In this document: positions 20,251 to 32,400 of the stretch, in pieces
Layout of the letters: the number at the start of each line of letters is the position of its first letter
How positions within the stretch are numbered: position 1 is the first letter of the stretch
DNA from: Symsagittifera roscoffensis
Lineage: Eukaryota > Xenacoelomorpha > Acoela > Convolutidae
DNA: 64,000 nt
Direction of reading: 5' to 3'
NCBI RefSeq assembly: GCF_963678635.1
Contig: NC_087067.1
Coordinates: forward strand, 12,560,844 to 12,624,843
Notes under the pieces: model-generated
The model's input: only the letters and a program-made list of their open reading frames with translations
Told to the model about the DNA's origin: nothing
The model's database searches: none
Translations under genes and position numbers: made by a program

Positions 20251-22689
20251 CAACCCCTGTTTCGACTACACTTTTTCAGTCGAGCAATGACATGTGCTTG
20301 ATTTTGAAAGTTGAAACATAAAGTGAGCACCTCGACCCAAAGGGTCCGCTCTACAATCAATCTGCGGCTGATGAGTTGTTTGATGCAGTTAGAAGTCAAC
20401 TCTCCAATCAAATATACAATTCAATATTTCAATGCTGTGTTATAAAATTGATGACCGTTATTTACTGGATAAAAAAAACAATACAGTTGAGGCCAACACT
20501 TCGGGGAAGCAGTGGCGAATAGGTTGTACTCGCCTCTCAATCAAAAGTTCGGATGTTTGAGGCCGAAAATGATCCGCGCTGGTTACTTGATGCAAGACAC
20601 CTACTCCCAGGCCAGAAAATTAGCCAAATCAAATACATGTTTTTCATGTGCTGCGGCAGAGCAGCATTTCTTTGAGAGGCAATGCACAGCTCGTATGATG
20701 TTATTTTCCCTTATGGATATGACTAAATGCTCACTACAAATACTTCTATTGGCTGTAAACCCGTGTTGTCCAAAGCTTCTTAGCATACAATTTCCTTATA
20801 AGAAAAGCTTCGTGCCATGTAGTTCAATACAATTCCATAAATACAGAAGATTGTAAGAAATCTCTATGATAACCATTATTTCATCAAAGAAAATTAAATT
20901 TCTAAAAATTTTTGGGTTGTGTTCGTAACCGAACGCAACTGACAAAGACCTTGGTTCACTCAAAGCACCAAAGGTTGGACGGTATTGCATTTAAAATGCA
21001 TAGAAATAGACCTGTCTTTCACAAACGTTATAACAAAAGTAACAAACTTATAAATTTTGGCAAATTTTTTCAACGATGATTATTTTTAAAATTTGAATTT
21101 CAAAATTATCAGACATTGATCAATACATATATAAACATGCCATACAAAAAATAGGTGTTTTCAGCGCTTTTGAAAAAAACATTTAAGCTAAAAGTCAAAA
21201 AAATCCAACATTAGTGTATTCAGGACTACGTTATGCATACAAAAATAAAGTTTTGCATGCAAAAAAAAAATTTGGAAAATGTTTGTTCGAGTACAAAAAT
21301 CGATTTGCGATTGAAAAAAAAACGAAACAAATTTTAGAGGCAATTTCAAAAATACTTTCAAAAAAAGCCATAAAAAAAGCCAGTCAGGCAATTTCCATAT
21401 ATGGGAGTTGTATGATAAGCCTTTTTTCAGAAAACAGAAACCTCTTTTTTTTCATCACCAGACTTGGTGATTAAAATCAAACAGCAGCAGAAATTAGTAT
21501 ATATCTTTTTTCAACCATTTTTCGAAATTCTATGCCAATTTTATGACAAGCATTTTTCCATTCATTTGATGCATTAAATTGTATGATAAGCATTTTCGGT
21601 TTATGGAGGTCATCCCGGGAAACCAATATGTTACCAAAAACTACCCTAATGAAAAATAGACTATAAAAAGCAACTAACTGGCTCGTAAGCGAAAAAACTT
21701 CAATATTTTTTTGCCTTTTTAAAACTTTTTTTCTCTCTGAATTAAGTCAAAAAAGGATGAAGCATCATTCAATTTTGCTTTAATTTGCCATATAAAGAGC
21801 AAAAAAACCAATAAAATAAACGGATAACAATTCGAAATACAAACAATCAGTCTTTTGAAGCAAAAACTACGACTTTCAAACATAATAGACGAAAAAGTAA
21901 AGTGTTAATGTATGAGTTTAGAATACGAAAACTAAAAGTTTATGTTCTTACTGTTTCTCATTTTTTTCTTACTTTTTTCTTAGGTGCACTCCACCAAAAA
22001 GTAACCACAGATGCATCAGCATTGAGAACTTCTTTAAAAATTCTGCTGGTTTAAATCATAGGCGATTTTTGTTAGCAATTTTCTATATTATGACTTGCAC
22101 AACGCAACTAGATAGATTTAGTTTAAAGTTAAAAACGTGTATAATGTGACTTATTCAAAAAAAATTCCAGTCAAATATAGCCTGACAAAAGTCACTGGTA
22201 GCATGAAACTGATTATAGCTAACTAAGTTTATAAAAATTATTTTATTATAAAACCAAACAAAGTTAACCAACCAAGGTCGACTGATTGAGGCTTTTTCGA
22301 ATCCTTTTCTTCTGAAAAGACTTCCCTAGGTTTTTCGGATTTCTTTTATCTTTGCAAGGGGAATGTTGATTTGTGACCAGTCACAAAATTCACATATGCG
22401 TCGCTGTTTGACTAGTTATTTATAGCCGCGCCAATTCTGTAGCAGCTAACATAGGGAGATAGCTACAGAGATCCGTTTTCTAACTGCGTTCTGTAATAAA
22501 AGCCATTTTTTCCCTACTCCAAATGAAGTCGCATTTTCAACTATATGCTTAAAAAATTAAACTCAATAATACGAAATTGTTTTTTTTTCTGAAATCCTGC
22601 GAATTTTGAACGCTTGAATTGCAAAAAAAAGCAGTTTGAAAAGGCTTCTATCTGCTCCAGTGAATTCAGTGCTTTTATTCTTTGAAAAT
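20251..22689. other. No gene recognised upstream of the Rab gene
   Basis: AT-rich sequence. A 114-codon plus-strand ORF at 20512 has no family motif and sits in otherwise non-coding sequence, so I do not call it. The final ~300 bp should contain the Rab promoter and 5' UTR, but no clear core promoter motif can be picked. Confidence 0.45.
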
Positions 22690-22775
22690 ATGTCCAAGTC
22701 GAGCCCCGCTAATTGCATGTTCAAGGTCATAGTGGTGGGAGATAGCGGAGTGGGAAAGACGAACCTCTTACTCAG
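22690..22775 (+). CDS. Rab exon 1 (P-loop)
   Basis: The ATG at 22690 starts MSKSSPANCMFKVIVVGD. The exon ends CTC AG before gtatgc. The open frame continues upstream without an ATG, so this start is the natural one. Confidence 0.87.
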
Positions 22776-25700
22776 GTATGCAAGATCTTACAAGATCCTA
22801 CAAGAAATTACAAGATCATATATCTTACAAGATGCTCTATCTTAACCCTTTAAACTTGTAAGGGTTCTAGTAAATGATGGTTATGTTGCATAATCTAAAA
22901 AGATTCTCGCAAATGACGCTTATCTTGCATAATCTTGCAAGTATGATATAATGGGGAGTTATGTTGCATAATTTTGCAAATTAGTGCAAATGGCAGTTAT
23001 CATGCATTATCTTGTAAAATTCTTGCTCATGACGATTCTCTTGCATAATCTTGCAAGACTCTTGTAAACGACGGTTGTCTTTAGAATCTAAAATGTTTAT
23101 CGCAAATGACGCTTATCTTGCATAATCTTGCAAGTATGATATAATGGGGAGTTATGTTGCATAATTTTGCAAATTAGTGCAAATGGCAGTTATCATGCAT
23201 TATCTTGTAAAATTCTTGCTCATGACGATTCTCTTGCATAATCTTGCAAGACTCTTGTAAACGACGGTTTTCTTTAGAATCTAAAAAGGTTATCGCAAAT
23301 GACGCTTATCTTGCATAATCTTGCAAGTATGATATAATGGGGAGTTATCTTGCATAATTTTGCAAATTAGTGCAAATGGCAGTTATCATGTATTATTTTG
23401 CAGAATTCTTGCTCATGACGATTTTCTTGACGAATCTAAAAAAGTTATCGCAATTGATGAATATCTTGCATAATCTTGCAAGAATCTTGCAAATGACTAT
23501 GAAATTATTTTATCTAGCAATACTTTTGAATCAAGTTAACACCCCCCCCCCTAAATAGACCAAGTTAAAATCCTCCATCCCAGCGCTGAATTCAAATTAA
23601 AATTTTGTAAGCGCTGCGTGTAGAATGCTCTATTCTGATTGGCTGAAAATTCATACTCAGAACCAAGTTAACATCTTCCTCCCTAAACGAATTTAGGGGA
23701 GGATGCTAACTTGGTCCATACTTTTTCACATGACGGTTATATTGCATAACTTTGGATGGAGGGAGCGCATGAGGGAGCATGGGTTGAAGTTGCATTGCAA
23801 TTCAGATTGTATCATTGTTATTGCATTGTTGTGACATGAACCAGACCAAATGCATAGATTTACTAGGTTTTTTCTATGTTCATTTTTCTACTATTTATTA
23901 CGAAAACGTTGATGTGACATTAATGAAACAGCGATGTGACATCTATATTATGACAGTTTTGTTAAATTGATGTTATATCGATGGAAAATCTATGTCACAT
24001 CCATTTTTGAACTTAATTTCATTTTTTACGAATTTTGATTTGTTTTCTAGGTTACAAACAATACAAAACGATTAAAATGGCCTTACAGATTAAAAACTGT
24101 TAAAAACCACGTAAACACGAGTCTTATTTTGCAAAAAAAAGAGAAGTTCAGCTTGATATGGTTAGTTTTTGGAGTAACATGGCTTGAGCAACTGAACTTG
24201 TTTGAAAAGGTTGATTTTCTTTACAAAAACTGCAAAAAAATTTTTTTTTGGTCAAAGTTTTTACTCACATCCGCCCACAGCTGAAAACAACCTAAAAACT
24301 CAGTTTTTCTGTCGCAAAACAGTTGAAACGTGTTAGCTTTGGTAGTTAGACGGCTCGAGCAACTTGATGCAAAATTGATGCATCAGCTGAAAAAAAAGCT
24401 AAAATTGCATCTTTTTTCTTAAAAATGTAGAATTGTGTTAGCTTTCGTAGTTAGTAGGCTCAAGCAATTTGATGCCAAATTGATGCATCCGCTGAAAACC
24501 AGCTAAAAACGCATCTTTTTTCTTAAAAATGTAGAATTGTGTTAGCTTTGGTAGCTAGAAGGCTCGAGCAACTAAATTTGCCTGTAAACACGGTATTTTT
24601 GATTAAAGATTGTTGTTTGATGGCTCGAGAATATCATTTGAACCCAAAGAATATTATTTACCTAGCAAAGAAGGTGGGAGCAACTTTGTTTTTGATTTTT
24701 TTTTTTTAGCTTTTTGTATATTTTTGTAATGTTTTTCTAGAAAAAACTATTCTTCAGAAAAATTCAAAACTTTTGCAAAAAAAAGATCAGAAAAGTTCTT
24801 TGATTTAAATTTTTTTTCTAAAATTTATTTATGTTTTGTCAATGTTTTAATGGACTTCGAAACGAAAGATAAATGCAGTTATTTAGAAATGTTTGCTCTG
24901 AACTACGTGCTCAGTTCGCCTGCGCAGAAATCTTTGTCAGAGTAAGGTTTTTGTAAAAATTTGGGAGAGCTGGGAAAACCAATTTGGTCGACCTATATAA
25001 AAAGATCAATTTTTTTTTGAAAATCCGCCGCTTCTCGGGAAAAACCTAGTTGCACCCTTGAATCGATACATGTTTTTGTACTGACCTTGAAAAATAGTAT
25101 GAAAAACGATGAAAACCTAAAAGTCGTGGTTTTCTGTGATTTGTTTTTAAATAGGTACACAAAAGATGAGTTCAAAGAAAATCCTGCCTGCACGTTGGGA
25201 GCAGAATTGAGCAGAGTTGAAAAAAATATAGACGATGATCACGTGATTGTCGATTTGTGGGACACTGCAGGTTAGAAAAAAAACGATTTATTCAAAATTT
25301 GAAGAGCTTCGATGACTCACCGAAGCTAAAATTGGTAGTGGGGGTGGGCTGTTTAACTTCTTCGCCCTTTCTAATCAACGGAGTTTTCATTTTATCTTTG
25401 AGAAAAAAATTTGCTTTGAAAAAGAATCAATTTACACATAAAACAATAAAACATAATGTCGATGTTTTCATTCAAGAGCGGATCTAGCATTTTCTCGAGG
25501 GGGGGGGGGTTCGGGGGTCCTGATTTTGAAAAAAAAATTTTTGAAAATTTTGTCGATCATTTTTTTGAGTCGAACAATTTGATTTTCCGAGCTCTCCCAA
25601 AAAAGACCCTGTTTCCGCCAAACTATCTGCGCCCCTTCGCCTATAAATCTGCCCCTGTTTTCAGTAGAAGTAATGTTTCTGCAATCAATACTTTGTTAAT

Positions 25701-27264
25701 GACTTTGTTAAGGACTATATTTAGTTTTTGATACGATCCGATTGAGTTTAAGGACAGGAAAAGTTCAAGAGTTTGACCAAAATCTACTGCCGAGGAGCTC
25801 ATGGAGTCATATTAGTGTACGACATCTCAAATCATCACTCGTTCGAACAACTCGAGTCCTGGTTCCAGGTATTGATGGAAAATGGGTGTGACCCTATGGA
25901 ATGCGTGTACTTCGTAATTGGAAATAAAACCGACCTAAATGACATCCGAGCAGTGGAAAAATCAGAAGGGAGGGCTTGGCAAAAATCTACAAAAAAAAAC
26001 ATAATTGGATGTAGCATAGACAGGCTCTGAAAATTGACGTCCCCGGTTAAAATATAGAGAAAAAGAACCATGTTTTTGTGATTTTCTACCAGACACTGTA
26101 GATAAATACATAAATAAATCATATGGTTCTAAGAAACAAACGAAAAATCTGAAAAAGAAAATTCGCAAAATTCTGACACTTTTCCAAAGAAAAACTGAAA
26201 TAACTTACAAAAATCCAATAACTCAGTCAAAAAAATTTCATGCCTGTCTGAACGATTCCACTTTCTGCCATTTTTGGATGAAATTTTGTTAGTAGCGGTT
26301 TCTAAGCAGTCGAATAAATGGTGTGAGTTCGAAGTATTGTGTAGAGGTGTGATGAAAAAATTGATTCGTTTGATAAATACTAATATAGTTCGATCAAAAA
26401 CTATATCGGACATCAACTGAAAATCCGAATCACGAACAAAAGAGTTTTTTTATATGATAACACTTGACCCCTAAAGAGCTTTCACTGACGCCGCAGTCAG
26501 AATTGGCTGGAAAAACCGACCCGAATCCAAAGTTTCTTCCCACTCTGAACAAAAAAAAACAGATACGCAATCTTTTTCAAAAACCAACCATTTTTTTATT
26601 TAATGTTCCAATAAAAGAAAATTTGAAGATTATTTGAAGAGAACACTAATAAACATAATTCTAGCTCTCACGTTTTTGCTGAAATATCTCAAAATAATTC
26701 TCTTTAACTTTTCCCCCCTTTTGCAAGGGGGGGGGGAGATTCGTTACTAGGTACAAAACTCACAGGTTCCTAACCATTGAATGATGTTCTTAACCATTGA
26801 ATCCCCCCCCCACGTCACATAAGCATCAATTTTTTGGCATAACGAGGGGTTTCACAAGGCTAGATGTGATGACGAAATATGTTTGTCATAGCCTAGTTAG
26901 TACGCATGCCAAGTTTTGTAACAATCTGACAATGAAAACAAAGAAATTACTAGTGAAGATTTGCTGGTGGGGGAGGAAAAAGTGGCAATTATCTTTATAG
27001 GGGTGGCAATTCGTTACTGGGTACTTTAGGGGGGGGGGGGGGGGTTGCGGTAGTGGGGGTAATAGTTAAAGAGATCTCTCAATACAACTTAGGTGCTGAT
27101 GTATGCCACGCCCACCTGAAGGAGATACATTTGCCGAGTCAATCAATGCAACATTCTATGAAACTAGCGCACTGAATTCCGACAATGTTGAGCATGCATT
27201 GAATGATTTGATTGAACGGATATACCATGCCAACAACATGGGCACCAAATGCAGTGACAGCTGA
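22690..27264 (+). CDS. Rab-family small GTPase, four exons
   Basis: The exons are 22690-22775, 25155-25270, 25753-25977 and 27125-27264, giving 567 bases (188 residues plus stop) in a continuous frame. Rab proteins are membrane-traffic switches. The G motifs are complete: P-loop GDSGVGKT, switch I Thr in TLGAEL, WDTAGQEKF, NKTD in IGNKTDL, and ETSA. The effector segment reads TLGAEL instead of the usual TIGVEF. The C terminus is KCSDS, a single cysteine four residues from the end rather than the double-cysteine tail of most Rabs, so its lipidation is unclear. Joining exon 3 to exon 4 with the spacing of the family (A-x-x-FA-E-S) needs a GG-AG intron. I cannot assign a Rab subfamily. Confidence 0.88.
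22862..23520. repeat. Tandem repeat, 193-bp unit, in Rab intron 1
   Basis: The word gcaaatgacgcttatc recurs at 22909, 23102 and 23295, giving a period of exactly 193 bp over nearly three units. Each unit is itself built of roughly 45-50-bp blocks with ttgcataatcttgcaa words, so it is a higher-order repeat. The array starts only ~90 bp after exon 1. Confidence 0.9.
24325..24595. repeat. Tandem repeat, ~105-bp unit, in Rab intron 1
   Basis: Tgttagcttt(gg/cg)tag recurs at 24331, 24436 and 24540 with ggctcgagcaa following. This is two and a half units, with more degenerate copies at about 24160 and 24625. Confidence 0.85.
25155..25270 (+). CDS. Rab exon 2 (switch I to DTAG)
   Basis: Follows acceptor ttttaaatag and encodes YTKDEFKENPACTLGAEL through VDLWDTA. 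It ends GCA G before gttaga. Phases match both neighbours. Confidence 0.88.
25753..25977 (+). CDS. Rab exon 3 (switch II to NKxD)
   Basis: Follows acceptor gtttaag and encodes GQEKFKSLTKIYCRGAHG, the NKTDL box and VEKSEGRA. No GT donor lies near the expected end. The first GT in phase is about 33 bp downstream at about 26011 and would add an off-family KSTKKN stretch. Ending at 25977 before ggcaaa restores exact family spacing. Confidence 0.75.
26700..27060. repeat. G/C homopolymer-rich block in Rab intron 3
   Basis: Runs of G or C (26728-26737, 26804-26812 and 27029-27044) lie between two copies of the word attcgttact(a/g)ggtac (about 26752 and 27009). It is probably a diverged short element also present near 3.8 kb. 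Confidence 0.5.
27125..27264 (+). CDS. Rab exon 4 (ETSA box and C terminus)
   Basis: After aaggag the frame reads TFAESINATFYETSALNSDN to ERIYHANNMGTKCSDS and stop. ETSA is the G5 box, which contacts the guanine base. The C-terminal cysteine motif is atypical. Confidence 0.82.
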
Positions 27265-27547
27265 ATTTAAAAAAACACACACGAAAAAAAGCAGAAACCA
27301 AGAAAGATGCCATCCCCTGTTTTCAAAAAATCTGTTAAGAAATTGTTGTCGAATAATATAACAGAAAAAAAGGAAAAAGAAGCAAATGTTTTTTTTATTC
27401 GGAGTACGCATGTATAGAGTGTTTAAATGAAGCGACTTGAAAGGAATAGACAAAGATATCAGTGATAAGCTTATGTTCATATATGTTTAGACAGGCTGGA
27501 TAGATTTTCATAGATCCTCTGCTAATCCCAGAAAAGCAAACTTATCA

Positions 27548-27618
27548 AATCGAACATGTATCCTTGGTCCTGAGTCCAAAGCCATTATTTTAACACGAAT
27601 TAGCCACTATCTACACTA
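27548..27618 (-). other. tRNA-like repeat, unit 1
   Basis: On the minus strand it has an A-box-like tagatagtggctaatt and a B-box-like gttcgatttga. The same framework recurs ~200 bp away in the same orientation. The arms do not fold into a full cloverleaf; tRNA-derived repeat. Confidence 0.45.
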
Positions 27619-27751
27619 AGGACCAATTCAAAACAGGAAAAAAAATCTTTTTCTATTGAAAAGCTAGCTTTCCTAAAGGTTTGTTTTTTTTAAACTCAAT
27701 TTTTTCAGATTAATTTTTTACCAGAAAAATGGCGCGAGAGGTTTCCATTCT

Positions 27752-27805
27752 CAAATCGAACGTGTATCTTTGGTCCGAGTCCTAGGGATTAGCCACTATA
27801 CTATG
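27752..27805 (-). other. tRNA-like repeat, unit 2
   Basis: On the minus strand tagtatagtggctaatccc is an A box of Asp/Glu-tRNA type, followed by ggactc, gaccaa and B-box gttcgatttga. It is shorter than a tRNA and parallel to unit 1. A tandem tRNA-derived repeat is likely. Confidence 0.5.
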
Positions 27806-28955
27806 AAAAAACTATGAGAAGCATTTAATTTATTTAAACATCAGCTCTCAAAAAGTATGGTCAAACTGGATACTCAATTTTCTGATATTTTTGTTATATC
27901 ATCGAGAGAGATGAATGAACAAGAGCATGGAACAAATTAGTTGCTCAACAGAGAATGCAAACATTTCCAACCACGTACGAAGTACAAGTTGCTTCAAAGG
28001 ATGCTTCACTGCTCCGGAATGCAAATGTTAAAATTTTCAAAGCAGAAAATATCGTTACAACCTTTTTTGTACAATTGAATCATTTTAGTTTCAAAAAAAA
28101 AAGTTTGAATCGCAAAAATCGGTTAAATTTTTTCAATTGTTATTAAATACACAATTTTTAGTGTAAATTAATTCTTAAGCAAATAGCAGAAGTGTCTCAT
28201 GTTTTTTCCCTCGAAAAAAATGAGACAAATTCAAGAAAAAATGTGAAACACCTCTTGTATCTGGAGTTGTTTCAATTTTCCTGGCGTTTTGATTTCATTT
28301 GATACTTGTAATAAAAGAGACAAGTTGGGGAAAACGCTAACTCCACTCTAAGTTTTGCCTATTTAGGCTTAACTTTGAAATTTACTAAGATCGAAAGCAA
28401 TCATGTACCTACAAATTGTTCCTACTGGTTTCAGGTTAAAAAATTTCTGACTCAAAATTTCAGGACTTTTCAGTTCAACCAGCCAATCTAACTATAAATA
28501 TTGGCCAAGGGCAAATGTCTATGTATTTTTTTATTAATAATTTTTATAAACAGTTTTGTTGTCACTAAGCACTTGAGTGAGACTATCAGCACTTTGATGT
28601 TTGTCACATATCCTATGTTCTATGACCTTGTGATAGCAACCCAGTCCGAAAAATGAACAACTTATATAGCTCTAGTTCATTGACTACGTTTTTAACCATG
28701 ACACCGCTAGTTGTCCACGCGTAGCTTGAAGAGACCGCTCCGTAAATAGTTTTTATACTTTATAGGTTTTGTTCTTAACATTTCTGCCATCGGTGCACCA
28801 TGTTTTATTTCAAAGTGACAGAGGACCTTGCTGCCATAAAAAATGATTCAAGATGCCTGAGATCACTAACACAGATGCGTCAGCATCTGATATAAACATT
28901 TCTGATCTGTCAGCATTGAAGGACCAGAGATTCGCTCATTTCACATTTGTTATTT

Positions 28956-29444
28956 TCAAAGGAATCCTGTGCCAAGGATTTTTTTTGCCTTTACTCCGCA
29001 TGACTTGCTGCATCGGGTAACCTTTTTCGGCGTGCCCTTTGACAAACTCCCGATAGTGGTTGGCAAATCCAAGAAAATTTCAGTGTCCGTTTCCGATGCA
29101 TTCCGCGTCAACACGAATTCGAACTCCTCTGAGTCTGGCTGATTCCATATATCACCACCGTGATTCCATATATCACGAAAATTTTGACTAAATTGCCTGG
29201 GATTTCCCATTTTGATGAGTCGCACTCCAACTCCGCTCGTTACATGCTCGTCTGTTTTTCAACTGCAAAGAGAAATTTATTAGTTTCCTACCAGCTACAA
29301 AGATTGCTTATTGACTCGCGGAAGTTAACCGGATATTTGTTGGTACCAAGTACGATCTGTCGAAGCTCACAGATTGGAACAGGGAGTTGCATCACGCTCG
29401 AGAGAAGAATTTTCTCAGTGGGCATTCCCAATTGGCGTCCTTAA
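28956..29444. other. Possible small GTPase-like coding remnant, unresolved
   Basis: The plus strand from about 29325 reads RIFVGTKYDLSKLTDWNREL then HHAREKNF, which resembles the G4 loop (GTKxD) of small GTPases. A stop lies immediately upstream and no good acceptor defines an exon. The minus strand 29225-28956 holds an 89-codon ORF with no family I recognise. Base composition is less AT-rich than the flanks, so a gene fragment is plausible but not shown. Confidence 0.3.
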
Positions 29445-32400
29445 TCACAGTTATTCTTCAGCACAAGATTAGTCAAGCAAAAAAGTGCATCTCTCTATCT
29501 TCAAACTAATGTACATCACGTAAATTGTCCCAAAAAAGAGAGTAGAGCTGCTATATTTTTAACTTTGCAAACTGCATTATGAAAAGTCCAACAGTTAGGG
29601 TTTTGCGGTACTCAATAGTTGAATCAACAACTTCACCTTATACACGTTTTTCTCAACCGTATTAAAACTTTTGATCAATAGTTTTTTGTTTGCTTGGTCA
29701 GTTTTTTCATCTTTCAGGTATTTCTAGATTGTTGCCTCAATTTATCCTTGATCTAAGAGTTATGCAAGCTTTTCCGCAAAATTTTAATTGTTTCCGCTAC
29801 AACTCCTGATAAGGCTTTTCATTAACCACTGACTGATGAAACCACACTAAATTTTGGTGCACTGCAAGCCAAGTAAGTTACTTAACAAAGTTTAAAAGAG
29901 TAGTTCTAATTGTGCAAATTGCAAGCTTGAAGCAATTTTTAAGGATGTTCAAACCTGTGTTAACAAATGCAAGTTTTTATCTTTTATCCTATGTCGTTTC
30001 GTTCACTTTTATTATTTATTAGTATCGATGAAAAATGGCAAGTTTTAATTTTAATTCATCTAGAAAAACTGATTGTTGAACTTTAAAAAACAAACTAACT
30101 ATTAGGGATTACCGGTAGAAATTCCTGTCTTCCCTATATTGGGTTCTGACACAATAATAAAATTTGAAAACTTCTAACAACTCACACTCCCATGTTTTTT
30201 CAGTATTGTATGTTTCTGTCCAATGCTTTTGTCGAATGATGCCAGCTATTTTTTTGTTTCCTCTTTCAAAATACTGATCTTTTATTGACGGAACAACTTC
30301 TTCAGAGCACAGAAGTGGTATTAGCATCCCATTGCTTCATAAACTCTTTTACAGTGATCAAAATAACCAACCATGTTCAAAAACATCAATACTTTCATGT
30401 GTACCAGAAGTAACAAAGGTTTCAATTTCACATTTTGGTTCTGTTTATCGGTTCAAAACATAAACAAATTTTCAAAAATGCCAGCTTTGTTGTTTCTTGT
30501 TTTGAGCATTTACATATTGGAATCCAACTAACATCTCGTGTCGAGTCTTGTTGGCATATCTTGGCATCACTCTGATTAAGGGTAAAGTTGACTTGCATCA
30601 ATAACTTTTTTTGATTTCCAAACATTGGAGGAATTCCCAATGAATGTTTTGTCAAATTTAGCTTATCGAATAATCAAATGGGAAAATTCATCGGTCATGT
30701 CTTGTTCTTTTTTCCACACAAACTTTAACCAGTTTTGACAAATCAGCCAACTTGTATTTATTAGATTTGGGCAGAACAAATTTGCTACATTACGTAAAGT
30801 ACATCCATGTTCCACTTTTTTTCTACTACTTGAAGGGTTGCACTAATTTTCTTACTGTTGTACCACTGCAAAAAGCCTTTGAACGCAGTCATTCCGTTCT
30901 TCTACCAGGTCTCCTAAAAGTAATTGCATTTTCCCACTCAGATGAGGCCACAGTTTTGATTTGCTGATTTCACCATGCTTGCTGTTCGTCGAGTCCACTT
31001 TTTTGCAGTTTTTTATTGTCAGAAATCTTTGGTCTAGAGAATGGTTGGCTTTGAAATTTAAAAAAAATGCTGCATTTGATAGCACTAAAAACAAGGTTAT
31101 CTGATTTGCGTCTCTTTCAATTCTTCTCTAGAAACACAAATTGCTTCGAAATCAAAAATGGCTGGTTTACTGAAAGTTTTGATACTTTCTGAAGTTAGAA
31201 GATTTAACCTTTTCAGTTTTTCAGACAAATTTTTGCGAGCTCATACTTGTTTGTTGGGCAAGTATGTCCCACTCGTTCCTTCAGGTCAGTAAATGTCGCA
31301 TGAATCTGTATGATTTTTTAATACAAATGCCGCAAATCATACACCGAAAACACTTGAGGAAGCTATTAAGATCATTCATTTGAACAATATGATTGTCAAA
31401 CCTCGAAAATTAAACTCTGTTGTCAATTATTCAAATATATTTCTGATCTAACTATTCAATTTATTCTCCTTCCTTTTTATCGAAATCGTATAAAAAATGT
31501 TGGGTTCATCTTTTTTCAACGAAAACTCAACAAAAAATCGGGTTTTAACCAATTTTTGACAAAAAAAAAACACTTTTTAGCCTTGTGTAAAAGTTTTACC
31601 CTTGTGAAAGCCAAGGTCCTCTCATCTGCTCATGTACATAGCTAGTGCGGTAAAAAAAATTGTTGGAGAACTTGTCTTTATTTGTTGAAAAAAAATTAAC
31701 AGAACTTTTAGTGTTAAAGGTTTGGGAGACAGAGACCGGAGATTTTTCGAAGCAAATCAGCAACAAAATTAACAATTGTAATCAATTTGAATCTCTAACT
31801 TTTTTCCTGTCGTTCTTGGGAACACTGATTTATAAAATCAATTTTGTCTTTTTTCTTTAAATGTTATGAAGTCTGGTAATTTACACGGCAGATAGGTTTT
31901 TGTAAACAACATATTAACCTCATGGGCATTGAAATAGTGTTAATCATCAGTATCAACAGTTCGGAAAACAAGTTCTGGAACAAAATTGGTTTTTGCGGCA
32001 AAGTCGAGTTTGTTCAACACTTTGCGTTTCTCGTTAATTATCTGTGTATTTGACTTGAACTTTGAAAATTGAATATCTTTTGTATTTCGTTTTCCTCTAC
32101 GTAGACACTAGAGAACACTGGCAAGTTTGCAATCTCATGTTTTCTGACTGCAAACATGTGGCTCAACTCGAGAAAGTTTATTTTTGTCTTCGAAAAAGAA
32201 GAATCCGCCGAGAAATCAAAAACAATTAAAGATAATGAGGGGTTCTCTGAACCAAAGACTTAAGTGAGCAAGACATTAGCCGCTTTGTGCTCCATTGAAA
32301 TCCTGCAACACTTTCAGAACTCAGCTGCTCAAAAGCTCTTTGATTTAGTAAGAAAATTTGGTTAATGGGTTGTTTTGTTGTTTTCTTTTTTTTTCATCTA

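Larger units (their letters stand above)
27265..28955. other. 3' flank of the Rab gene, non-coding
   Basis: No exon is recognised. It contains the two tRNA-like blocks listed separately. Confidence 0.5.

Noticed and set aside
20512-20856. 114-codon ORF as a gene
   Set aside because: No family motif, a start that depends on a non-ATG reading, and typical non-coding surroundings.
22862-23520. CRISPR-like array
   Set aside because: The repeats are 193-bp units with no short repeat/unique spacer alternation, and lie in a eukaryotic intron.
25456-25731. 91-codon ORF in Rab intron 2
   Set aside because: It runs through a poly-G tract and a dispersed repeat shared with 13.9-14.1 kb, and is not an exon.
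27139-27480. 113-codon minus-strand ORF
   Set aside because: It is the antisense of Rab exon 4 and its 3' UTR.
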